A DNA stretch of 64,000 nt from Cupriavidus basilensis (lineage in GTDB: Bacteria; Pseudomonadota; Gammaproteobacteria; Burkholderiales; Burkholderiaceae), in NCBI RefSeq assembly GCF_000832305.1, contig NZ_CP010537.1, positions 1,302,001-1,366,000 on the forward strand, in the 5' to 3' direction. The notes under the pieces were generated by a model. That model worked only from the letters and a program-made list of their open reading frames with translations, ran no database searches and was not told the origin of the DNA. Positions 1-8,150 of the stretch are shown piece after piece (the first letter of the stretch is position 1; each line of letters opens with the position of its first letter). The position numbers and the translations under genes are program-made.

Positions 1-657
1 GCCGAGTTACGCACGGTCACCCTGCTGCAGGATCGCGTGCGCATCGGCGCGGCGGTCACCCATGCACAGATCGAGGATGGCGAATTCCCGGCACTGCGCG
101 GCGGCATGCTGCAATCGGTGGCGAGCGGCATTGCCTACCGCGCCATCCGCAATCGCGGCACCATCGGCGGCAGCCTGGCGCACGCCGATCCCGCGGCGGA
201 CTGGGTGGTGGTGCTGACCGCCGTCGGCGCGCAGATCGAGCTGGCATCGAAGGCCGGCACGCGCATCGTCCCCATGACGGCGTTCATGCTGGGTGCGTAC
301 ACCACCGCGCTCACCGAAGGCGAGCTGATCTGCGCTGTTCACGTGCCGAGCCAGCCCGATACGGCACGCTGGGGCTACCACAAGCTGTGCCGCAAGACCG
401 GCGAGTTCGCCGAGGCCAGCTGCGCCGCGTACTTCGATCCGTCCACGCGCTTCGCCCGCATCGCGCTGGGCGCGCTCGACGGCGCGCCGGCGCTGCTGCG
501 CGGCCTCGCCAACGACATTGCCGCCCAAGGCCCCGCCGCGCTCACGCCGCAGGCCGTGCTGGCCGCCGTGACGCAAGCCACGCCGGCCAAGGATGCGATC
601 GACCGCAAGCTGTGCTGCGCAGCGGTTACTCGCTGCATCGAACAACTATTCAACTGA
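1..657 (+). CDS. Molybdenum hydroxylase FAD-binding (medium) subunit, 5' partial
   Basis: The reading frame is open from base 1, so the true start lies before the window. The product resembles the CoxM/CutM/XdhB medium subunit, which carries FAD and passes electrons from the iron-sulfur subunit to an acceptor. The key evidence is the FAD-site motif IRNRGTIGGSLAHADPAADW at codes near 160-240, followed by a C-terminal CO-dehydrogenase flavoprotein-like domain (GYHKLCRKTGEFAEASCAAY). It ends 8 bases before the iron-sulfur subunit gene, the usual order in these operons. The large molybdopterin subunit is not visible downstream and is presumably upstream of the window. The substrate cannot be told from this subunit. 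Confidence 0.9.
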   Translation, partial: AELRTVTLLQDRVRIGAAVTHAQIEDGEFPALRGGMLQSVASGIAYRAIRNRGTIGGSLAHADPAADWVVVLTAVGAQIELASKAGTRIVPMTAFMLGAYTTALTEGELICAVHVPSQPDTARWGYHKLCRKTGEFAEASCAAYFDPSTRFARIALGALDGAPALLRGLANDIAAQGPAALTPQAVLAAVTQATPAKDAIDRKLCCAAVTRCIEQLFN

Positions 658-665
658 GGGCCGCG

Positions 666-1835
666 GTGGAAACCATCACACTGACAATCAATGGCCGCGC
701 CGCTGCCGGCGCCTGCGCGCACCGCACCCACCTGGGCGACTTCCTGCGCGACGCACAGGGCCTGACCGGCACCCACCTGGGCTGCGAGCACGGGGTTTGC
801 GGCGCCTGCACCGTGCTGGTCGACGACAAGCCCGTGCGCTCGTGCATCACCTTTGCCAGCGCCTGCGCCGGCAGCAACGTGGTGACCATCGAAGGCTATG
901 ACGACGACCCCGTGATGCGCGACCTGCGCACCGCGTTCAACCAGCACCACGCGCTGCAATGCGGCTACTGCACGCCCGGCATGCTGGCCACCGCGCGCGA
1001 CATCGTGCTGCGGCTGCCGGATGCCGACGAGGCCACCATCCGCCATGAGCTATCGGGCAACCTCTGCCGCTGCACGGGCTATATGGGGATCGTGGCCGCG
1101 ATCAGCTCGGTGCTGGCACTGCGCAAGCCGCCTGCAGCGGGCAAGGCGGCGCAAGCCGTAGCTGCGACCGTAAAACGCGAATTCGCTTGCTTCACGCCTG
1201 CGGCCGACAGCGCCGTCCAGGCCCACGCCGAGCCTGCCGCCAGGGAAGAAGCCGAGCGCAGCGCCGACAAAAAGGGCTGGTCGCGCATCGACGGCAGCTT
1301 CAAGGTGCCGTTCCCGGCCGATGACGTGTGGCGCTTCATGGCGGACCTGCCGGCGGTGGCAAGCTGCCTGCCGGGCGCGGCGCTCACCGAGCAGGACGGC
1401 GATCGCGTCAAGGGGCACGTGGCGATCAAGTTCGGGCCGATGGCGGCGCGCTTCAACGGCGCGGCGCGGCTGGAGCGCGACGACGCGAACCGGCGCGGCG
1501 TGCTCAAGGGCGCGGGGCAGGATTCGCTGAGCAACTCCAAGGCCGCCGGCGATATCACCTATGTGCTGCAGGCGATATCGGCGGGCGAGACCGAAGTGCT
1601 GATCGACCTGCAGTACGCCCTGCAAGGCCCGCTGGCGCAGTTCTCACGCTCGGGGCTGGTGCGCGATTTCGTGCGGCGCATGATGGCGGACTTCGGCAAG
1701 AACGTCGCCCGCAAGATGGACCCGTCGTTGTCGCAGAGCGAGCGCAGCCAGGCCACGCAGATGAACCCGGTATCGATGATGCTGGGGGTGATGTGGGAGA
1801 GGGTGAAGCGGCTGTTTGGCGGCGGGCGGGATTAA
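666..1835 (+). CDS. 2Fe-2S subunit of a molybdenum hydroxylase fused to a CoxG/SRPBCC domain
   Basis: I place the start at GTG 666, which gives the canonical N-terminus ETITLTINGRAAAGACAHRT; the frame is open further upstream but that part overlaps the FAD subunit. Residues 1-160 are the XdhC/CoxS-type small subunit: CEHGVCGAC plus a fourth Cys for the plant-type cluster, then CGYCTPGM and CRCTGY for the second cluster. After a linker of about 45 residues rich in Ala and Glu, residues about 205-389 form a CoxG-type SRPBCC domain (GSFKVPFPADDVWRFMADLP). CoxG proteins are usually separate and act in membrane recruitment or maturation of CO-dehydrogenase-like enzymes. The fusion suggests that the partner is permanently tethered to the electron-transfer subunit (inference). 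Confidence 0.88.
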   Translation: METITLTINGRAAAGACAHRTHLGDFLRDAQGLTGTHLGCEHGVCGACTVLVDDKPVRSCITFASACAGSNVVTIEGYDDDPVMRDLRTAFNQHHALQCGYCTPGMLATARDIVLRLPDADEATIRHELSGNLCRCTGYMGIVAAISSVLALRKPPAAGKAAQAVAATVKREFACFTPAADSAVQAHAEPAAREEAERSADKKGWSRIDGSFKVPFPADDVWRFMADLPAVASCLPGAALTEQDGDRVKGHVAIKFGPMAARFNGAARLERDDANRRGVLKGAGQDSLSNSKAAGDITYVLQAISAGETEVLIDLQYALQGPLAQFSRSGLVRDFVRRMMADFGKNVARKMDPSLSQSERSQATQMNPVSMMLGVMWERVKRLFGGGRD

Positions 1836-1947
1836 GGCCCCGGGGCAGGGATGGAGGGTGGCAGCGCTTGCCTATGCAGCGGTGATAGCCAGAGAGATGC
1901 GGCATGCGGCAGCGATTTGATGATGCAGGCATCGGATGGCCCTATTT

Positions 1948-2307
1948 TCAAACGGCGTGTGCGGTGTCTGCGGTGTGTGTCAGCAGTGACTTGTTCCCGA
2001 AGATCACAAGGTGTGAATTCTGGTCGGCAGCGGACGCCACCAAGCCGGGTTTCAGCAGCGAGCCGGCAGCGAACGGTCCGGAGATTGCCCGCAGCGACGC
2101 CGTCAGCCGTCCGAGTGCGAATGCGAGGACCGGGCCACCGCCGACCACCTGCGATTGCCGGTGAGCCGCGCACCAGGCCGCAATACCGGTCTGTCTGTCG
2201 GGGCGTGTCGTCAGCAGGATCACGCGATTGTCGGGCGACACCCGAACCGTCACGCCCTCGGCGCGGAAATCGACCAGCTGGCCCCGTGAATTGATGGCGT
2301 ATTGCAC
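1948..2307 (-). CDS. Unrecognised ORF, probably the end of a broken gene
   Basis: This is a 119-residue frame that begins MQYAINSRGQLVDFRAEG. I do not recognise a family. The frame just upstream on the same strand (about 2310-2425, one base out of phase) reads continuously as VELNLETFAGIEIAEPWEFL and then IAGIDSRDLRFLDGG, and would join this one after a single-base change near 2308-2318. The simplest reading is one older protein-coding stretch, now frameshifted, lying immediately after the TssL-like remnant. It could equally be a short spurious frame in GC-rich DNA. Confidence 0.3.
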   Translation of the reverse strand: MQYAINSRGQLVDFRAEGVTVRVSPDNRVILLTTRPDRQTGIAAWCAAHRQSQVVGGGPVLAFALGRLTASLRAISGPFAAGSLLKPGLVASAADQNSHLVIFGNKSLLTHTADTAHAV

Positions 2308-2340
2308 ACGCCCCCGTCCAGGAACCGCAGGTCGCGCGAG

Positions 2341-3141
2341 TCAATGCCCGCGATGCTGATTTGCTCTCGCCCGAGGAATTCCCACGGTTCGGCTATCTCG
2401 ATCCCGGCAAAGGTTTCCAGGTTCAGTTCGACGCGCGCGCCGGTTTGCCACGCGGGCCCCAGGGGTCTTGTTGTCCGTCAGCGGTTCGGTGTCGCCCTTG
2501 CCGATAGCTTCGAGGCGCCCTTTGTCGACGCCCTTGCGGGCCAGGTACTCACTGACCACTGCGGCGCGCTCCTTGGACAGGGCCTGGTTCGAAGCATGGC
2601 GGGCACTCTTGATCGGCTGGTTGCCGCTGTGGCCGGTCACCTGCACCTTTCCCTGCACCCTGTTGATCTCGGGCGCCACCTTGTCCAGCGTTGGCAGCAG
2701 CGTTGCGCTGACCTCGGCCTTGCCGGCGCCGAACATGGCGTCGCCCCGGAATATCACGGTGCTGCGGCGGTCGTCGTCCTTGACGGCTGCCACGCTGCGC
2801 GCAATCTCATCCTTCGGCAACTCGGCCAGGCGCAGCGCCGTCGGTGGCGGCGGTGGCTTCATGTTGCCGATCGCGCCGTTAATCGCGGCGACGCGGGCCT
2901 CGATGGTCTCGCCCGCGGGCAGGGACGCCGGGTTGGGCTCCCGCTTCTCCTGGCCCGTCACGGCCAGCTTCGCGGAGGAGCCGGGCGCCGGCCGCCCTTG
3001 CTGCGGCGCGGGGCTAGTGCTCTGAATCACAAATTCGTTGAGTAAGTCGCCCGATAAGACGCACGATCCGTCGTCACGAATGCTCGCAAGGCACCAGCCT
3101 TGCTGCGCCTCGCTCCCAGTCTCGCACGCCTTCTCGGACAA
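2341..3141 (-). pseudogene. TssL-type (T6SS) OmpA-domain remnant, frameshifted
   Basis: The frame keeps a good OmpA/MotB-like peptidoglycan-binding domain of the kind found at the C-terminus of type VI secretion TssL proteins: RSTVIFRGDAMFGAGKAEVS, then VQVTGHSGNQPIKSAR and EAIGKGDTEPLTDNKTP. The transmembrane and DotU-like N-terminal part expected of TssL is absent; the first 50 residues look random. After NKTPGARVANRR the frame goes off (RARRTEPG), while the neighbouring phase continues VELNLETFAG. A one-base slip in the GCGCGCGCG run near 2426-2434 would explain this. No other T6SS genes are present. I infer a relic rather than a working gene; an intact lone OmpA-domain protein is the alternative. 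Confidence 0.6.
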
Positions 3142-3696
3142 CTTATTTCTTCAACGAATTTCAGACTCAGGACACTGGGGAAATGCTGATTAAATCGGTG
3201 CGCGAGTCATCGCGGTATTGAGTGCGTTGTCATAGGTGTATCTATGATTCAGGTCCGGTGATGAAGCGGCAGATCAGCTTGGCGCAAGCAGAAGGCCACG
3301 GCAAAAAAGGGGGGTGACGCGCCGTCAGCGCTTCCTTGGCAGTGGCCAAGCCAATCCGCACTGTAAGTGCCAGGCAAAGATAATTATTTTAGGCGAGGCA
3401 TTATTTATAAAAACAGCGCCGCGGGTTGTTTCAAAAATGAAACTTTTTTATTAAGCGAACGTACATGCCATTTATTGATTTTGCAAATTCATTTAATAAT
3501 CAATGAGTTGCTTTTCATGGCCCGTATTTTGCTTCCTTCATCACGGAACCCATCCAAGGATCGTTGACGCAGTTCGGCCGAGCGCAGCGCCAATCATTGA
3601 GCGCCGCAAGTTAGGTAACTCGCACATCCTGTGCTACGGAGTTCTGCTCCATGTTTCCTCAGTGACCCAGTTTCCATGTTTGAAAAGGAGCCACTC
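3142..3696. other. Gene-poor, AT-rich stretch with a transposase stub
   Basis: No intact gene is visible here. The part from about 3365 to 3540 is far more AT-rich than the rest of the window (runs such as ttattttaggcgaggcatt and tttaataatcaatgagttgc), which suggests acquired DNA or an insertion scar. A short IS5-type transposase N-terminus lies at 3261-3337. The last 15 bases hold the ribosome binding site of the next gene. Confidence 0.5.
3261..3337 (+). mobile_element. Remnant of an IS5-type transposase N-terminus
   Basis: The frame starts MKRQISLAQAEGHGKK and, after a one-base slip in the AAAAAAGGGGGG run at 3303-3314, continues VTRRQRFL. This resembles the start of IS5-group transposases, which open with a similar Lys/Arg-rich segment followed by a TRR(E/Q)(K/R)FL motif. 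Nothing of the DDE domain follows. The identification rests on about 24 residues recalled from the family, so it is moderate at best. Confidence 0.45.
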
Positions 3697-4020
3697 ATGA
3701 ATCTTAAACGCCATTTTCCCGCACAGTCGACGTGGCGATTTGCCTTTGGCATCACGACGATGTGTATCACCGGCGTTACGCTTGCCGAGTCTGCGGTTAC
3801 ACCTGAGCAACACTTTCCTCCTGGCTACCTGGAATCTGTCGCCCATGGCTATGAAAACACACAAGGTGCACAAACACTGCCAACTGACGAAACACGAGAA
3901 CTCCCTGCCCTCAAGCCAGAAGAGTCGCGTAAAACGGAACCTGGCCTACTGAAAAATGCATCCTTCCTGGTGGCGCCAGAGGCTCCACCTTCTTCCCGAG
4001 GCAAGACAAAGCAGAAGTGA
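3697..4020 (+). CDS. Small secreted hypothetical protein
   Basis: I do not recognise this 107-residue protein. The start at ATG 3697 is supported by a strong AAGGAG Shine-Dalgarno at 3685-3690. The N-terminus NLKRHFPAQSTWRFAFGITT followed by MCITGVTLAES looks like a signal peptide with cleavage after TLA. The mature part is short, polar and Pro/Glu-rich, with no cysteines and no visible domain. Base composition is lower in GC than the neighbours and the upstream DNA is AT-rich, so it may have been acquired. No partner gene is adjacent. Confidence 0.6.
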   Translation: MNLKRHFPAQSTWRFAFGITTMCITGVTLAESAVTPEQHFPPGYLESVAHGYENTQGAQTLPTDETRELPALKPEESRKTEPGLLKNASFLVAPEAPPSSRGKTKQK

Positions 4021-4670
4021 CAAAGGAAACCTCACCGAGGAAGCTCCTTAACTTGCGGAACCGTCCGAGGGTGAGGAAATGGTTGGGAGTTACCGGGCAA
4101 AGCCTAAACGTGCATCGCCAACAGCTTGCGCTCATATATCCACAAACTGGCTATGACGCAATTCGTTCCTAACTACTACGTTAGCGGCCAATCAAAATGG
4201 GCAATTGGGCCGAGAATGCGGCATCGGTACGACTAGCTAACGTCCGGGAGCCATCGTGTGGCCGTGGTTCCTGGGGCGGCAGCGGCCGCGAGGTGCTAGG
4301 CGCCACGCTGGTTCGCCCATATTTCTCTCAGCGATCCTCGGTAGTCTGCCCACTCGCAGCGGGGATTCCGGCTGAGTCAGGCGCTACGCGCTTCCGCCAT
4401 CGGCCCCGGTGACTCGGCGCTTTCGCGTGACAGCAACACCTTCTTTCGACTCACCGCCGAAGTTCGTTCGCCCTTGCGGGGCGAGCGCCTGAACCTGACT
4501 GACGGACGCCGCTCGGCACCTGGATGGTGGATATTGCTCGCTTGTAGACAATTTGCATGCAATACACATCGCACACTGCCCCCGGCCTACGGTGCCTGCC
4601 CCAAGCCCAACAGACCTTGCGTACGAATCAGCGGAACGGGACACTGAAACGCTGCCCCCCCAGCTCTGCC
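4021..4670. other. Intergenic region without a recognisable gene
   Basis: Several open frames exist on both strands, but none has a ribosome binding site, a recognisable motif or typical codon bias. I see nothing I can name in this 650-base stretch. It separates the small secreted protein from the convergent LysE gene. Confidence 0.5.
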
Positions 4671-5297
4671 CTACATCCTCGACGACGCCAGCCGCGCGGC
4701 CAGCCCCAGGAAGACCACCCCCGCAAACCAGTTCAGCGCGCGCTGCGCGCGTGCCGAGCGCAGCAGCAGGGCGCCGAACATGGCCGAGCAGCAGGCGATG
4801 ACGGAAAAGACCAGCAGGGTGGCGATGATGAAGACCACGCCGAGCACCATGATCTGCAGCGCGACATGGCCACGGTCCGGCGCGACGAACTGCGGCAGGA
4901 ACGCGAGGAAAAAGATCACCACCTTGGGGTTGGTCAGGTTCATTACCACGCCACGCCGGTACATATGCCCCACGCCAGCCTTGTCGCCGTTGCCCTGGCC
5001 CATCGCGCCCACCGGGGCGCGCAACGCCTGCCAGGCAAGATAGGCCAGGTATAGCGCGCCGGCGATCTTGAGCACCATGAATGCGAGCCTGGACGCGGCG
5101 AACAGCGCGGCCAGGCCAAGCGCGACCGCGGCCGTATGCACCAGCAGCCCGGTGCACAGGCCGAGCACCACGACCATGCCCGCGCGGGGCCCCCGCATGG
5201 CGGATTGCAGCAGGACAAAGACATTGTCCGGGCCCGGGGTCAGTCCAAGCACCACGGCGATGCCGAAAAATGGCAATAGTGTCTCGAACGGGGGCAT
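4671..5297 (-). CDS. LysE/RhtB family amino-acid exporter
   Basis: This 208-residue inner-membrane protein belongs to the LysE/RhtB exporters, which expel amino acids or related metabolites using the proton gradient. It shows the family signature near the N-terminus (GLTPGPDNVFVLLQSAMRG), about six hydrophobic segments, and the conserved NLTNPKVVIFFLAFLPQF stretch around residue 120. The start at 5297 is chosen because AAGGAG lies 7 bases upstream of the ATG. It is transcribed in the same direction as the upstream iclR-type gene, with a 200-base gap. The exported substrate is unknown. Confidence 0.9.
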   Translation of the reverse strand: MPPFETLLPFFGIAVVLGLTPGPDNVFVLLQSAMRGPRAGMVVVLGLCTGLLVHTAAVALGLAALFAASRLAFMVLKIAGALYLAYLAWQALRAPVGAMGQGNGDKAGVGHMYRRGVVMNLTNPKVVIFFLAFLPQFVAPDRGHVALQIMVLGVVFIIATLLVFSVIACCSAMFGALLLRSARAQRALNWFAGVVFLGLAARLASSRM

Positions 5298-5498
5298 GCG
5301 CTTTACTCCTTTGCTGTCGCGGATATCGCGTTGTCGGGTCAGGCCCGATACCTGGTACCCGGTACCGGGCACGATCGGGCAAAAGGCATGGCCGGAGCAT
5401 CCGGCGCGCCCACCGAATATTGCCAGCCAGACAGCGTTTTGTGTCAGCCAGGCGCTTTGGCGGGCTCTGGCTGGGTCTGGCGGGCGCCGGCAGGCCAG

Positions 5499-6275
5499 TC
5501 AAGGGTGCCAGGTCGCCGGACTGCCCGAGGCTGCCTGCGGCGCCGGCCGATGGCTTCCCGCCATCGCATACGAGAGCTGGTTGGCCGCATCCATGACGGT
5601 CTGTGCCAGCGCGAGCAGCCTTTGCTCGCTCAGGCGCGAGGACGGGCCGGAGATGCAGGCCGACCCGAGCAGCTTCCAGTGCAGCCCGAACACCGGCGCC
5701 GATACGCTGGAGACTTCCGGTTCGCGCTCGCCCATCGACAGGTGATAGCCCCGCCGCCGGATCGATTCATAAGGCTCGCCCGGCTCCCCTGAGAACGCCA
5801 GGATGACGCGCCCCGGCGCGCCGCTGTCCAGCGGCAGCGCGGAGCCGATGCGCACGTGGTGCCGGATGGCTTGCGGCCCTTCCACGCGCACCAGGCACAT
5901 GCGCTGCTGGCCCTCGCGCACGTAGAACGAGGCGCTTTCCCCGGTCTTGATCGTCAGCTCCCGCAGCACCGGCTCCACCACTTCGTACACGTTGAAGGTG
6001 GCCTGGTAACACGCGCCCAGCCAGCCGGCGGCGCGTCCGAGCCGCCAGCTGCCGTCCTCCTTCTGGACCAGGTAGTCGTCGGTTGCCAGCGTGCGCGCGA
6101 GGCGCAGCACGGTGGTCTTATGAAAGCCGGTGCGGCGGCTGAGCTCGGCCAATGTGAGTTGTGCGTCGCTCACACCGAAGGCTTCCAGGACGCGCAGCGC
6201 CCGCCGTACCGCGATGACGCCACCGCCGGCGTCGTCAGCCGCCTCGCCGGCGACGGGGGGATTGGAGGAGTCCAT
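5499..6275 (-). CDS. IclR family transcriptional regulator
   Basis: This 258-residue protein has an N-terminal winged helix (IAVRRALRVLEAFGVSDAQL, then LAELSRRTGFHKTTVLRLAR) and a C-terminal IclR effector-binding domain (SASFYVREGQQRMCLVRVEG, LDSGAPGRVILAFSG). IclR proteins bind small organic acids and control nearby catabolic operons. The start is set at 6275, where MDSSNPPVAGEA precedes the HTH; the frame upstream runs into the divergent promoter. The divergent gene 106 bases away opens a Bug/RraA/dehydrogenase operon, which is the likely target. Confidence 0.9.
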   Translation of the reverse strand: MDSSNPPVAGEAADDAGGGVIAVRRALRVLEAFGVSDAQLTLAELSRRTGFHKTTVLRLARTLATDDYLVQKEDGSWRLGRAAGWLGACYQATFNVYEVVEPVLRELTIKTGESASFYVREGQQRMCLVRVEGPQAIRHHVRIGSALPLDSGAPGRVILAFSGEPGEPYESIRRRGYHLSMGEREPEVSSVSAPVFGLHWKLLGSACISGPSSRLSEQRLLALAQTVMDAANQLSYAMAGSHRPAPQAASGSPATWHP

Positions 6276-6294
6276 GGTGTGGAATGGGTTGCGT

Positions 6295-6307
6295 ACAGTG
6301 AAACTGT
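6295..6307. promoter_or_regulatory. Candidate IclR operator palindrome
   Basis: The sequence ACAGT-GAA-ACTGT is a perfect 5-bp inverted repeat lying in the 106-base gap between the divergent iclR-type and Bug-type genes. It is flanked by a wider imperfect symmetry (GTAC at 6293-6296 and again at 6311-6314). Its position suits an operator controlling both directions. This is inference from symmetry and place only. Confidence 0.35.
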
Positions 6308-6381
6308 ATTGTACTACGTGCAACGACCATCCAGAATCCGTTCCAACAAATCCAACAATCAACGAGATCTGGAGACAAGCA

Positions 6382-7356
6382 ATGACGCTGCTGCGCCGCG
6401 GCCTGACCACCGCCATCCTTTGCGCCCTGGCCATTTCGGCCCTGGCGCAGGCTCAAACCTATCCCGCCAAGCCCATCCGCGTGATCGTGCCGTTCCCGGC
6501 CGGCGGCGGCACGGACATCATTGCCCGCGAGGTCACCAACAAGGTGGCGATGGCGCGCGGCTGGCGCTTCGTGGTGGACAACAAGCCGGGCTCCGGCGGC
6601 AACCTCGGCGTGGATGCCGCGGCCAAGGCCAGCGGCGATGGTTACACCATCGTGCTGGGCCAGACCAGCAACCTGGCCATCAACCCCACGCTCTACCGCA
6701 AGCTGCCCTACAACGTGGCGAAGGACCTTACGCCGGTGGGCCTGGTCGCCAGCGCGCCCCTGGTGCTGGTGACCAACGTGGATTCGCCCTACAAGACGCT
6801 GGCCGATGTGGTGGCTGCCAGCAAGGCGCATCCGGGCACCATCAACATGGCCTCGCCGGGCAACGGCACGGTGGCGCACCTGACCAGCGAGCTGTTCCAG
6901 AAGGCGGCCGGCATCAAGCTCACTCACGTGCCATACAAGGGCGCGGCCCAGGCCGTCAACGACCTGATCGGCGGGCAGGTGCAGTTGTACCTGTCGTCGG
7001 TGCCGACGCTGATCGGCCATATCCGCAACGGCAAGATGCGCGCGCTGGCTGTCACCTCGGCCACGCGCATGGGCGACCTGCCCAACGTGCCCACCATCGC
7101 CGAGTCCGGCTACGGCGGGTTTGAGGCCGTGACGTGGTTCGGCTTCGTGGCGCCCGCCGCCACGCCCAAGGACATTGTGGCGAGCCTGAATGCCGAGTTC
7201 AACAAGGCGCTGCAGGTGCCTGAACTGAGGAAGAAGCTGAGCGACCAGGGCGCCGACGTATTGGGCGGCACCCCCGAGCAGTTCGGCGCCCTGATGAAGA
7301 AGGACACCGTGCGCTGGTCGGCCGCCGTCAAGGCATCCGGCGCACAGGTCGACTGA
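6382..7356 (+). CDS. Bug/TctC family periplasmic solute-binding protein
   Basis: This 324-residue protein has a Sec signal peptide (LRRGLTTAILCALAISALAQ) and the Bug signature YPAKPIRVIVPFPAGGGTD directly after it, then GYTIVLGQTSNLAINPTLY and the C-terminal EQFGALMKKD. Bug proteins capture organic acids or aromatic acids in the periplasm, sometimes for the TctAB transporter, which is not encoded here. The ATG at 6382 follows GGAGA. It is the first gene of a five-gene operon that is probably under the divergent IclR regulator. The ligand is presumably the substrate of the downstream enzymes. Confidence 0.92.
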   Translation: MTLLRRGLTTAILCALAISALAQAQTYPAKPIRVIVPFPAGGGTDIIAREVTNKVAMARGWRFVVDNKPGSGGNLGVDAAAKASGDGYTIVLGQTSNLAINPTLYRKLPYNVAKDLTPVGLVASAPLVLVTNVDSPYKTLADVVAASKAHPGTINMASPGNGTVAHLTSELFQKAAGIKLTHVPYKGAAQAVNDLIGGQVQLYLSSVPTLIGHIRNGKMRALAVTSATRMGDLPNVPTIAESGYGGFEAVTWFGFVAPAATPKDIVASLNAEFNKALQVPELRKKLSDQGADVLGGTPEQFGALMKKDTVRWSAAVKASGAQVD

Positions 7357-7387
7357 TTCCCGCATCCGTCGCCATCCCTCTCTACCC

Positions 7388-7427
7388 GCTTACGTGCTTA
7401 CGTGCTTACGCGCTTACCCGCTTACGC
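7388..7427 (+). repeat. Tandem 8-bp repeat array
   Basis: Five consecutive 8-bp units of the form GCTTACNN (GCTTACGT, GCTTACGT, GCTTACGC, GCTTACCC, GCTTACGC) lie between the Bug gene and the rraA-like gene, followed by one degenerate unit. The array sits 27 bases before the ribosome binding site of the next gene. It carries no obvious hairpin or motif, and may vary in length by slippage. Confidence 0.8.
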
Positions 7428-7466
7428 ACCTACCCGTTGCCATTCCCGAATCCAAGGAGTCATGCC

Positions 7467-8150
7467 ATGAGCCTGCCCAACATCGTCAAATCCTTCGACC
7501 GCGTACCCGCCGACATCGTCGCCAAGGCCGCGAAATTCCAGCCCGCGATCCTGGCCGACGTGGCTGGCCGCCGCGGCGCGCTGCACGGCCGCATCAGGGC
7601 GCTGCGCCCGCATATGAAGCTAGCCGGCACCGCCTTCACCGTGGAAGTGCGCCCCGGCGACAACCTGATGATCCATGCCGCGATGGCGCTGGCGCAGCCC
7701 GGCGACGTGCTGGTGATCGACGGCAAGGGTGACCAGAGCAGCGCGCTGATGGGCACCATCATGATGAATGCATGCCGCCAGCGCGGCATCGCCGGCGTGG
7801 TGATCGACGGCGCGGTGCGCGACAGCCTGGAAATCGACGAAATGGACTACCCGGTGTTCTCGGTGGGCACCAATCCCAACGGCCCGACCAAGGAAGTGGG
7901 CGGGCGCATCGGCCACCCGGTCTCGGTCGGTGGCGTCACCGTGCACCCTGGCGACTTCATCTGCGGCGACGCCGATGGCCTGGTGGTGGTCGAGCGTGAA
8001 AAGATCGCATCGCTGCTGCCGCTCGCCGAGCACAAGGAAGCCGCCGAGGCCCGCCGCATCGCGCAGATCAAGGAAGGCAAGACCAGCGCCCCGTGGCTGC
8101 TCTCTTCGCTCGTCACCGCCGGCGTGCTGAAAGAGGGAGAGACGCTGTGA
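7467..8150 (+). CDS. RraA-like / HMG-CHA aldolase family protein
   Basis: The 227-residue product belongs to the RraA fold family, which includes metal-dependent 4-hydroxy-4-methyl-2-oxoglutarate/4-carboxy-4-hydroxy-2-oxoadipate aldolases and oxaloacetate decarboxylases as well as the RNase E inhibitor RraA. It shows the typical order: a substrate-loop segment around HAAMALAQPGDVLVIDG, then ALMGTIMMNACRQRGIAGVV with the downstream IDGAVRDSLEI motif (the Arg-Asp pair is the usual metal and substrate site). The ATG at 7467 has AAGGAG at 7454-7459. The catabolic setting favours an enzyme role over RNase regulation. The stop overlaps the start of the next gene by 4 bases. Confidence 0.88.
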   Translation: MSLPNIVKSFDRVPADIVAKAAKFQPAILADVAGRRGALHGRIRALRPHMKLAGTAFTVEVRPGDNLMIHAAMALAQPGDVLVIDGKGDQSSALMGTIMMNACRQRGIAGVVIDGAVRDSLEIDEMDYPVFSVGTNPNGPTKEVGGRIGHPVSVGGVTVHPGDFICGDADGLVVVEREKIASLLPLAEHKEAAEARRIAQIKEGKTSAPWLLSSLVTAGVLKEGETL

